Positions 49,266-56,205 of a stretch of DNA of 62,819 nucleotides are shown here, piece by piece (the first letter of the stretch is position 1; every line of letters begins with the position of its first letter). Source of the stretch: Desulforegula conservatrix Mb1Pa. GTDB lineage: Bacteria > Desulfobacterota > Desulfobacteria > Desulfobacterales > Desulforegulaceae. A program made the translations under genes and the position numbers. Below the pieces are notes generated by a model, which ran no database searches, was not told the DNA's origin, and was given only the letters and a program-made list of their open reading frames with translations. Location: contig NZ_AUEY01000019.1 in assembly GCF_000426225.1 (NCBI RefSeq), positions 1 to 62,819 on the forward strand, given 5' to 3'.

Positions 49266-49367
49266 GAAAAGCTTATTAAAAATATTTAAGGCTAAGGTCA
49301 AATTATTAATTTATGATGTTGACAAGAAATGCATCTTCGCTTATTAGATTCGAGTCTTTTGACAAAT

Positions 49368-49444
49368 GCGCTCGTAGCTCAGCTGGATAGAGTGAAGGAC
49401 TACGAATCCTTAGGTCGCAGGTTCGACTCCTGCCGAGCGCGCCA
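49368..49444 (+). tRNA. tRNA-Arg (anticodon ACG)
   Basis: 77 nt including encoded CCA. Acceptor GCGCTCG pairs with CGAGCGC. D-arm GCTC/GAGT, anticodon stem AAGGA/TCCTT with loop CTACGAA giving anticodon ACG, T-arm GCAGG TTCGACT CCTGC. A34 is expected to become inosine (ICG) and read CGU, CGC and CGA. Confidence 0.97.
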
Positions 49445-49456
49445 TTTGAAATATCA

Positions 49457-49488
49457 AAGCCTGAGCATTTTTTGCTCGGGCTTTTTTA
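49457..49488 (+). terminator. tRNA-Arg terminator
   Basis: An 11-bp stem AAGCCTGAGCA / TGCTCGGGCTT (one G-U pair) with a T5 loop and a T-run tail, 12 nt after the tRNA. Confidence 0.88.
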
Positions 49489-49724
49489 TTTGGCTCCGGT
49501 CGTTTGCATCTACATGAAGCATAGTCTTTAACTCAAGATTTACGAAATTAAGCCCACTAAAATATTTTTCACTACAAAAAGAGTTGGATACGGGGCAGTA
49601 CATTCCATCTAATATGCTTCGTGTTTCTTTATTATAAAACGATCATAGAATTGTTCTGGAAAAATTAGACAGCCATTTAAGCGAAAACCTGATTTCGTAC
49701 CCCATCATAAAAAGTTGCGGAAGA

Positions 49725-49808
49725 TTGGCAAAAGGAACAAGAAAAAATCACGGACCAGCATTCAAGGAGAAGGTGGCATTGGCTATTTTTAAGGGAGACC
49801 TTTTGTAA
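49725..49808 (+). pseudogene. IS3-family orfA remnant
   Basis: 27 codons encode AKGTRKNHGPAFKEKVALAI followed by FKGDLL and a stop. This is the helix-turn-helix start of IS3-type OrfA proteins (RKNHxPEFKxKVALAALKG). Everything after the first helix, and all of orfB, is missing, so the element is dead. Confidence 0.75.
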
Positions 49809-49839
49809 TCATGACCTTATACGTTTACTGGATTCAATC

Positions 49840-50664
49840 ATGAATGAATTTTACACCATAAATACAAGCCCTGAATTGGATGATAGACTTAAACAGGTTG
49901 ATCATCTCAAAAACGCAATAGATCAGAGAAGACCCTTGAAGCCTGATATCTGGTCAACTATTCAGAACAAGCTGAAAATTGACTGGACTTATGACTCGAA
50001 TGCCATTGAAGGAAGCTCTCTGAGTAGGGGCGAGACCTTCTTTTTTCTTCAGGAAGGTTTGACCGTCGAAGGAAAGCCTCTGAAGGATTTTCTGGATGCC
50101 AGAAATCATGCTGATGCCATAGATTTTCTTTTCGATGTTGTCAAAAATGAAAGAAAGATCACCGAAGGACTTATTAAGGAGATGAACGCCTTGCTGCTTT
50201 CGGGTATCAGGTCAACATCAGCAATGAATGAATACGGTCAGATTGTTCAAAAACCTGCCAACCCCGGTCAGTATAAAAAGCTCCCGAATCATGTTCTACA
50301 GATGGATGGTACGATTCATTACTATGCAGATCCGCTTGATGTACAACCTCAGATGCAATATCTCTGCGAGTGGATAAATGAAAACATGGACAGGATTCAT
50401 CCTGCAATGGTCGCAGCGACTGCTCATTATAATCTTGTCAGGATACATCCTTTTGATGATGGAAATGGTAGAGGAGCAAGGCTTCTGATGAATCTGATTC
50501 TGATGAAAAAGAGCTATCCGCCTGCAATTGTCAGAAGCGAAAAGCGAAGATTTTATCTTGAGTGCCTTATAAAAGCTGACAGAAAGGAGCTTAATCCTTT
50601 CATCATGTTTATGGCTGAGTCATTACTTGAAACTGAAAGCAATATTCTGAAAGATCTGGAGTGA
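49840..50664 (+). CDS. Fic family protein (AMPylation domain)
   Basis: 274 residues. The Fic core motif is HPFDDGNGRGARLL (His is the catalytic base; the GNGR loop binds phosphates). An N-terminal SNAIEG matches the inhibitory (S/T)xxxE(G/N) helix of class II Fic proteins, whose Glu blocks productive ATP binding. The flap and C-terminal helices are present. Such enzymes attach AMP to hydroxyls of target proteins. No separate antitoxin is needed when inhibition is built in. It lies 31 bp after the IS3 remnant in an accessory patch. The target is unknown. Confidence 0.9.
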   Translation: MNEFYTINTSPELDDRLKQVDHLKNAIDQRRPLKPDIWSTIQNKLKIDWTYDSNAIEGSSLSRGETFFFLQEGLTVEGKPLKDFLDARNHADAIDFLFDVVKNERKITEGLIKEMNALLLSGIRSTSAMNEYGQIVQKPANPGQYKKLPNHVLQMDGTIHYYADPLDVQPQMQYLCEWINENMDRIHPAMVAATAHYNLVRIHPFDDGNGRGARLLMNLILMKKSYPPAIVRSEKRRFYLECLIKADRKELNPFIMFMAESLLETESNILKDLE

Positions 50665-50697
50665 TCCTTAGCTGGTCATAAAAAACATTCGGCAGTA

Positions 50698-50830
50698 TCA
50701 AAATAAAATACCCTCCTCCAAAAACCTGTATTTCAATCTCCAGAGCTCCCCACCGCTTGAATTGACAATAATAGAAAGGCCGCCTCCACCCAAAAGTATG
50801 AACAGCTTTTCTTTGGGAATGGTGACAAAC
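50698..50830 (-). pseudogene. Remnant of a P4-type integrase (arm-binding domain)
   Basis: On the minus strand one frame reads PKEKLFILLGGGGLSIIV, NSSGGELWRLKYRFLEEG and then a stop. This matches the DUF4102 arm-DNA-binding start of phage P4-like tyrosine recombinases (PKEKPYxLxDGGGLYLLV, GSKxWRLKYRF). The catalytic domain is absent. The fragment lies 1.25 kb from tRNA-Arg, the typical setting for such integrases. Confidence 0.68.
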
Positions 50831-50850
50831 CAAGGCAATATGGAACTATA

Positions 50851-51558
50851 TTGGATAATATGATTAAAAGCGACCGTCCGACCAATAAGCATCAACCAAG
50901 AGGACTGGCAATCCTGCACGAGGACATAGATATCATTGTGGTGGTAAAATCGGCTGGACTGCTGACCATTGGCACTGATCGGGAAAAATCGAAAACGGCC
51001 CACTATCTTCTCAACGATTATGTACGCAAGGGAAATCCAAAATCAAGAAACAGGGTATATGTGGTACATCGCTTAGATAAGGATACGTCCGGTGTAATTA
51101 TTTTTGCCAAAAGCGAACAGGCTAAAAAAATCCTGCAGGAGAATTGGGAGAATACCGAAAAACACTACCTGGCCATCGTTCATGGCCGACTGACGGCAAA
51201 AGAGGGAACGATCTCATCCTATCTGGTCGAGAATAAAGCCCAGAGAGTATACTCTACCAATGATGCGTCCAAGGGGAAGCTATCTCATACGGCCTACAAA
51301 ATTTCGGAAGAATCTAAAAGGTTCAGCCTGGTTGATATCCATCTTCTCACTGGCCGCAAGCACCAGATTCGCGTGCACTTTGCGGAAAAGGGCCATCCAG
51401 TAGTCGGTGACAGGAAATACGAAAATAAGGACATAGCTTCAACACGGCTCGCCCTTCATGCCAGATCAATTTCTTTCACCCACCCCTTCACCTATAAGCT
51501 CATGACCTTTGACACCGGGGTACCTGAGGATTTTATCCGTCTGTTCCGTAGGCTGTAG
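50851..51558 (+). CDS. RluA-family RNA pseudouridine synthase
   Basis: 235 residues with the RluA/RsuA catalytic motif VHRLDKDTSGVIIFAKSE (catalytic Asp), an early LHEDIDIIVVVKSAGLL strand and LLTGRKHQIRVHFAEKGHP near the end. It has no S4 domain. It isomerises a uridine in rRNA or tRNA; the target site cannot be told. The start is either TTG at 50851 (GGA 8 nt upstream) or ATG at 50860. It is an accessory-region paralogue of the synthase at 57754. Confidence 0.88.
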   Translation: MDNMIKSDRPTNKHQPRGLAILHEDIDIIVVVKSAGLLTIGTDREKSKTAHYLLNDYVRKGNPKSRNRVYVVHRLDKDTSGVIIFAKSEQAKKILQENWENTEKHYLAIVHGRLTAKEGTISSYLVENKAQRVYSTNDASKGKLSHTAYKISEESKRFSLVDIHLLTGRKHQIRVHFAEKGHPVVGDRKYENKDIASTRLALHARSISFTHPFTYKLMTFDTGVPEDFIRLFRRL

Positions 51559-51589
51559 CTAAAGAATAATGAATCAAACTGATCCTGGA

Positions 51590-51828
51590 GTTTGATTCAT
51601 TTCTGAAATGGCAAGCCTCTTGTTTTCTCCAATAAGCTCGTCAATTCCTAACGTAAACCCTTGATGGCTTTGGGGATAACGTGGTTTTTCAATCAGTAGG
51701 CATCAAATATTTTCAGCTTTTGTTCTGCATGATCGATAGGAATTTCATATTCGAACTCTGAGCAAGACATTCCTGTTGTCAGCCCTTTAATCGTAAGAAA
51801 TGCCTGTCGCCAGAGATGTGAGAATCTA
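51590..51828 (-). pseudogene. Frameshifted CYTH-domain remnant
   Basis: Minus strand: one frame gives QAFLTIKGLTTGMSCSEFEY then EIPIDHAEQKLKIFDAY and a stop. Two bases further the next frame continues LIEKPRYPQSHQGFTLGIDE, LIGENKRLAISEM. Together these match the CYTH fold (AFLTIKG..T..SEFEYEIP; IEKTRY; GENxGLxxAE). Both ends are missing. CYTH proteins bind triphosphates; this copy cannot be functional. Confidence 0.72.
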
Positions 51829-51917
51829 TTGAAAGAATGGTTACAGGTCACTAAAGCTCATAAAAAAAGACATGATTCGATTCATGGCAGAGTTTAGTGT
51901 CGAGCATACTTGCATCG

Positions 51918-54671
51918 TTATGTAATCCCTGCATTTATTCGTTTGTATCTCTGATCAAAGGCTTCCTTGCCACCCTCCATCACTCGGCATATTTCATCTC
52001 TTATGGTAGGCTCCTGAAGCCCACCCTGTGTGACAATTCGTGTTTGCCCAGACCTCACATCAAGAGCGATGACATTTTCTGCATCACCATTTACGACGAT
52101 GTTAGAATTGTGAGTGACGACCAAAACTTGCCGTTTCTGTTTGATCTCCCGCAGTTGAGTTACGATCAAGTCATAAATCAAATGGTTGTCGAGATCGTCT
52201 TCCGGCTGATCAAGCACGAGAGGCTCATTGCCATACGAGAGGATGAAGGCCAGAAGGGCAGCAGTCTTTTGACCTGGTGATCCTTGCTCTACGGGTTTGA
52301 AGCTCTCGCCTTCCTTGAGGCTGTACCTAACATCCAGAGAATCATCTGGGAACCAACACTGGATTCGATCTATTTGCTCGGAGGTTAACCCTTGGATGTG
52401 GGAGACAAATCGTCGATCTTTGGCCTCTGCTACGGCTGTCGAATCTTTTGCATGGATAGCAAACAGGGTAGATTTCAGACCTGCAACCTTTTCTTTCATA
52501 GTTTTGGCAGGGTTCTTCGTCAGAGTCGATAGAAGCCCCTCATCCCCGCCGATCAAACCAATGTCGCGCTCAAAACCGCCATTACTTCTGTCGATCAGTT
52601 TGCGAAACTCTTCTTCGATCGTGACCTTGTTTCCAAACGGTATGACATTGATCTGTACATACGAATTGCCGACGAGGGTAACCTCAAGAAAGTCCTCACG
52701 AAGCTTGGTTATCTTGGCTCGATGCCCATGAAGCTTGTCCAAGCAGTCGTCCGCGCTCTTCTGATGCTTAGCAAGGGTTTCCCGTTTTTTGTTGAACCCC
52801 TTGAGCTTTTCCTCGAAATCCTGTCTCTGTTTAACCAGAACACCATATTCTAAAGGATCACCAGCACCTACTGCGTTTAGTTGATATAGGAGGTCGGTGT
52901 ACTCCCGGTTCGCCGTTGTGATTTTTTTCGATATTTCCAGGCTGGGCCGCTCTTGAATCCAGGAGATCTTCACTTCATTAATACGTTGCGCGATTGAATT
53001 CATTTCATTCTGGATCTTCTCAAACGTCACACGGATGCCCGCTAAAGTGCCGATTAACTCATTATCCTCTGTATCTTCGGGATTAAAATACTGTAAATCC
53101 AATTCAAGCGGCAACAGACTTCCTGAAATATCCCTAACTTTTTCAGCGCAATCTTCCCAAGTCTTTTCCCAGGAATCAATGGCCTTGCTCTGGTTCTGTC
53201 TAAGCTGATAAGCTTTAAGGACGCCTGCATGCCCAGCCTTTTCAAAAACCTCGAGTTTACGCTTGACATCCTCGAGCTGACCTTTGATTACCGATTCTTC
53301 TTGAAGGCCAGACTGGACTTCACGCGCCTGTGCTCTAAATGAGAGATACTTGGAAACCAGCTCATCACATTCAAGTTGCCAATCACGATGATTGACAGCT
53401 GGGGCATCATCGACGACTTGCAATAGCGCCTGGGGATGCTTCGCCAACTCGAAAATCTGTTTCTGGCTATAAATCCTGACCGGGAACCTTTGCGCAATAT
53501 CTCCTTCGGATGTACTCCAAGTTCCAGGCGAGATCTCTTCCTCTATTACGTAATTGTCGCCAGCATTAGACCACGTGATTCGAAAGCGTCCACCATCTTT
53601 TCGAAAACCGACGGTGATAACTGTTTGACTCGTTAAGAGGCCTTCATCTTGGCGATTGTTCGACGTCTGACTGTATTTGTAGAATTCATTATCAAGGCTT
53701 TTGGGTATCTCTCCCTTCCGTTTGAGAGCAATTCGCAGAAACTCCAATGAAGTCGATTTACCAGTGCCTCGTCCACCAATGATAGTGTTAAGCCAAGGGT
53801 TGAGTTGACAGGAAAAAGGTTTCCCTCTGCCCAGGTACTTCGCTTTATCAACCACGATGCTTTCGATAGCGAGCTGGCCATGAGTGTTAGGATCGCCTGT
53901 AAAAAAGTCAGAACGCTTCAGTGAGAGTGAGCCGTCAATAAGTGCCAACCGCAATCCGTCATAGGACGGTTCCGACATCTTTACCCAGGTAAAATGGCTG
54001 CCCGGATAGCTTTGGCCAGAGGTTCCCATCGGATGATGAGAATCGGTTCCAACTACCTCGGCCCAATTCAAATTCTTGTTGGTGTAGAGTTGTGGCTTTA
54101 CCTGAGCAAGATCCGTCACCTCCATGGCAAATACATTCTTGTTGTCGAGAACCTGCTCAAGCGTGTTGCCAGTAAAATTAGTAAAAAGACCGTTGGCCTG
54201 GTTGACATGAGCGGGGATCGCCAGCCCGCCAAATTTTGCTATTTCATTAATCACCTCAACGGCTGAGCATTCAGAACAGCCGTCACTTTTCCCCTTGGTG
54301 GCACGATACCTGACGGCACCCAGGAGAGAATCAATATCAGAGGAGGTCTTATCTGTGCCGGAAATAGCCAGGATGTGGATATTCCCCTGTACGGTTATCT
54401 CAACCCCAGGAAATAGGTAGAGCGGTCGATAATCCGGACGCCCGTCAGATGCCAACTCCAGAAGTGCCTGCTTGAGTGGATCAATCCAGGCACCTGAATT
54501 GTGATCCGTCACTGCAACGCAATCAACGCCTTGCCGCATGTAGTTGAGCAGCCAATCCTTATGAGATATCTGCTTATGCTGAGCCTGATTAGGGCCTTTT
54601 CCATAATCATCCGATTCCGGTGTGTGATTATGAAAATCGAACTTCCACCACTTTGAACCAATCCACGTCAT
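51918..54671 (-). CDS. PHP-ATPase fusion of TrlF type
   Basis: 917 residues. An N-terminal PHP domain (about 8-235) with metal ligands HNH (14-16), TDHNS, PGVEIT, IPAH and GTDSHH suggests a metal-dependent phosphoesterase. Next comes an SMC/RecN-like ATPase: Walker A GGRGTGKST (299-307), a central helical region (about 430-660), signature-like SPGQKTAALL and Walker B PLVLDQPEDDLDN, with a final VVTHNSN switch. The layout matches proteins annotated as TrlF-family AAA-like ATPases. ATP-dependent nucleic-acid sensing coupled to cleavage is plausible, and its accessory setting fits phage or plasmid defence (inference). GGGAAG precedes the ATG. Confidence 0.82.
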   Translation of the reverse strand: MTWIGSKWWKFDFHNHTPESDDYGKGPNQAQHKQISHKDWLLNYMRQGVDCVAVTDHNSGAWIDPLKQALLELASDGRPDYRPLYLFPGVEITVQGNIHILAISGTDKTSSDIDSLLGAVRYRATKGKSDGCSECSAVEVINEIAKFGGLAIPAHVNQANGLFTNFTGNTLEQVLDNKNVFAMEVTDLAQVKPQLYTNKNLNWAEVVGTDSHHPMGTSGQSYPGSHFTWVKMSEPSYDGLRLALIDGSLSLKRSDFFTGDPNTHGQLAIESIVVDKAKYLGRGKPFSCQLNPWLNTIIGGRGTGKSTSLEFLRIALKRKGEIPKSLDNEFYKYSQTSNNRQDEGLLTSQTVITVGFRKDGGRFRITWSNAGDNYVIEEEISPGTWSTSEGDIAQRFPVRIYSQKQIFELAKHPQALLQVVDDAPAVNHRDWQLECDELVSKYLSFRAQAREVQSGLQEESVIKGQLEDVKRKLEVFEKAGHAGVLKAYQLRQNQSKAIDSWEKTWEDCAEKVRDISGSLLPLELDLQYFNPEDTEDNELIGTLAGIRVTFEKIQNEMNSIAQRINEVKISWIQERPSLEISKKITTANREYTDLLYQLNAVGAGDPLEYGVLVKQRQDFEEKLKGFNKKRETLAKHQKSADDCLDKLHGHRAKITKLREDFLEVTLVGNSYVQINVIPFGNKVTIEEEFRKLIDRSNGGFERDIGLIGGDEGLLSTLTKNPAKTMKEKVAGLKSTLFAIHAKDSTAVAEAKDRRFVSHIQGLTSEQIDRIQCWFPDDSLDVRYSLKEGESFKPVEQGSPGQKTAALLAFILSYGNEPLVLDQPEDDLDNHLIYDLIVTQLREIKQKRQVLVVTHNSNIVVNGDAENVIALDVRSGQTRIVTQGGLQEPTIRDEICRVMEGGKEAFDQRYKRINAGIT

Positions 54672-55356
54672 TTAATTCTTCCCATACTTTTCTCATAACG
54701 GAGAGCTATCCACATCGCCACAGTGCGAGTTAACCCCAAAAAAAGGGTGGGGGCATCAAGTGTGTTTTTACCCCATGGAAACTTTAAAAATCATAGTTTA
54801 GCTATATTAGCTAAACTGCACTTCGGTTGAAAAAGGATTGCCAAGCGAAAACAGCGTTTAATAAAGAATTCTGGCCTGTTGGGACTTCGACCAGAAGTTC
54901 AAAATCCGGGATAATGTTGTTTGAAAGAAAACTATTTAAGGCTGCAGCAAATCATTCAGTTGAAAAGTTTCCGTCTATCCCAATATTAAGATCAAAACAT
55001 GAAAAAACTAAAAATTGCCCAAGTTTTGCAAAGTTGGTATTTAGTGGCTAAAACGCTTTTATAAAATAAAAGACAGGTATTAACATCATATTATTTGTCT
55101 TTTTGTCCATCATTATTTTACTTCTGATCAATAACCATTAAATAAAGGAAAAGCTATAAAGCCAAGTATTTCCGGTCTTGCTGATGAATATGGAGTCGCA
55201 GGCTATGGATGAGAAGTTGTTGAATCAATATTTCCGCAGGGTGCGTACCGTCCTTACACGCTCCACCAGACTCAAAAAGGTGCGTGGGAAAGCGTCACAC
55301 GGATTGAATCGGAGAAAAAGCTATACTTATGCATGGCGTCGCCGGAAATCCAGCTC
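54672..55356. other. Non-coding or decayed region
   Basis: 685 bp without a recognisable gene. It contains a perfect palindrome upstream of the PHP-ATPase. At 55142-55364 a frame is open except for one TGA (ADEYGVAGYG-stop-EVVESIFPQGAYRPYT), perhaps a degraded gene. Frames at 54827-55051 and 55178-55468 on the plus strand look spurious. Confidence 0.5.
54796..54816. promoter_or_regulatory. Palindromic operator-like site
   Basis: GTTTAGCT-ATATT-AGCTAAAC, an 8-bp perfect inverted repeat with a 5-bp centre, 125 bp upstream of the PHP-ATPase start. The size and AT-rich symmetry fit a dimeric helix-turn-helix repressor. No regulator gene is adjacent. Confidence 0.45.
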
Positions 55357-55809
55357 TCATAAATCACTCCAGAGCGAGTCGTCCTTAGCCCATTCAATCA
55401 ATAAATTGGCTCTTTTTACAAGCAGAGGCATCAACTCCTCAAATGAGTCTGTATTGCCAATACAATAATCAGCAGGCTTTTCCCCTTTTTTAAATTCATC
55501 CACATATTGAAGCCAACGCTCAGCCATGGCTTTTATAGCCTTTCTTGGATGCTGAGGCGCTTTTATATCAGAAGAAGATATACAATCGGTCGGGAGATCT
55601 CCAGAAATTACCCACCATCCAATACATTCCGGATATTTGAGACTCTCTACAGCCCAGATTGAAACATACGGAGCAACATGCCAGGCTGGCCAATCCCCAA
55701 CACGCCCATATTTTACTCCTTGAGAATGAAGATAGGCGGTAACAATGGATTTTTGCTCCTCACACCATCTTTCTTCAGTTTCAGGATCATCATAATCTTC
55801 TTTTGTCAT
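55357..55809 (-). CDS. DUF4826 family protein
   Basis: 150 residues from the ATG at 55809 (MTKEDYDDPETEERWCEEQ); a TTG 25 codons earlier gives an N-terminus unlike the family. Motifs DWPAWHVAPYVSIWAVES and GWWVISGDLPTDC match DUF4826, a small soluble family of unknown function often found next to immunity-type or accessory genes. The C-terminus LLIEWAKDDSLW is also conserved. No signal peptide. It stands alone on the minus strand. Confidence 0.75.
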   Translation of the reverse strand: MTKEDYDDPETEERWCEEQKSIVTAYLHSQGVKYGRVGDWPAWHVAPYVSIWAVESLKYPECIGWWVISGDLPTDCISSSDIKAPQHPRKAIKAMAERWLQYVDEFKKGEKPADYCIGNTDSFEELMPLLVKRANLLIEWAKDDSLWSDL

Positions 55810-55971
55810 ATTTGACCCATAAGTAAAAAACAGGAATCTGAGCTGATTCTTGCCCAGATCCGATAAATTGAAGGGTTGGGCCAAGCCTCTCTGCTTTCAA
55901 TTCAAGCCATGATCTAAAAAACAAAGAGGGTTGGATTTAAGGATATTTTTTAAACTATTCGGACCAATAAA

Positions 55972-56002
55972 AATAAAAAGCCCCTTGATTTCTCAAGGGG
56001 CT
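55972..56002 (-). terminator. tRNA-Leu terminator
   Basis: On the minus strand a perfect 10-bp stem AGCCCCTTGA / TCAAGGGGCT with a 4-nt loop is followed by TTTTTATTTTTATT. It lies 33 nt past the tRNA end. Confidence 0.92.
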
Positions 56003-56034
56003 TTAAACAGTGTCTGACACTGTAAATAATAGAG

Positions 56035-56117
56035 TGGTGCCGAAGAGAGGACTCGAACCTCCACGCGATGGCACCAGATCCTAAGTCTGGCGTGTCTACC
56101 AATTCCACCACTTCGGC
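56035..56117 (-). tRNA. tRNA-Leu (anticodon TAG)
   Basis: 83 nt with encoded CCA. Acceptor GCCGAAG pairs with CTTCGGC. Anticodon stem CCAGA/TCTGG with loop CTTAGGA gives anticodon TAG (reads CUA). The variable arm TGCCATCGCGT is of class II length, and the T-arm is GAGG TTCGAGT CCTC. Confidence 0.95.
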
Positions 56118-56205
56118 AAAAACAAGAGACATATAAGTGAATAGCCGGGCAAAGTCAAGCCAACATTTTCAGGGCTTTGCCTTTTTCAAGCATTTCACGG
56201 AAACA

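Larger units (their letters stand above)
49445..49839. other. Spacer with terminator and IS debris
   Basis: Holds the tRNA-Arg terminator and a truncated IS3 orfA. The rest is AT-rich with no gene. Confidence 0.5.

Noticed and set aside
54827-55051. A 74-codon plus-strand frame beginning TTG
   Set aside because: No ribosome-binding site and no resemblance to a known family; the reverse strand looks just as (un)coding.
55178-55468. A 96-codon plus-strand frame
   Set aside because: It overlaps the real DUF4826 gene on the other strand and its composition (Arg/Ser-rich, out-of-frame look) suggests a shadow.
49368-56117. Direct repeats (attL/attR) made from the tRNA-Arg 3' end
   Set aside because: I looked for a second copy of the TTCGACTCCTGCCGAGCGC sequence up to tRNA-Leu and did not see one.
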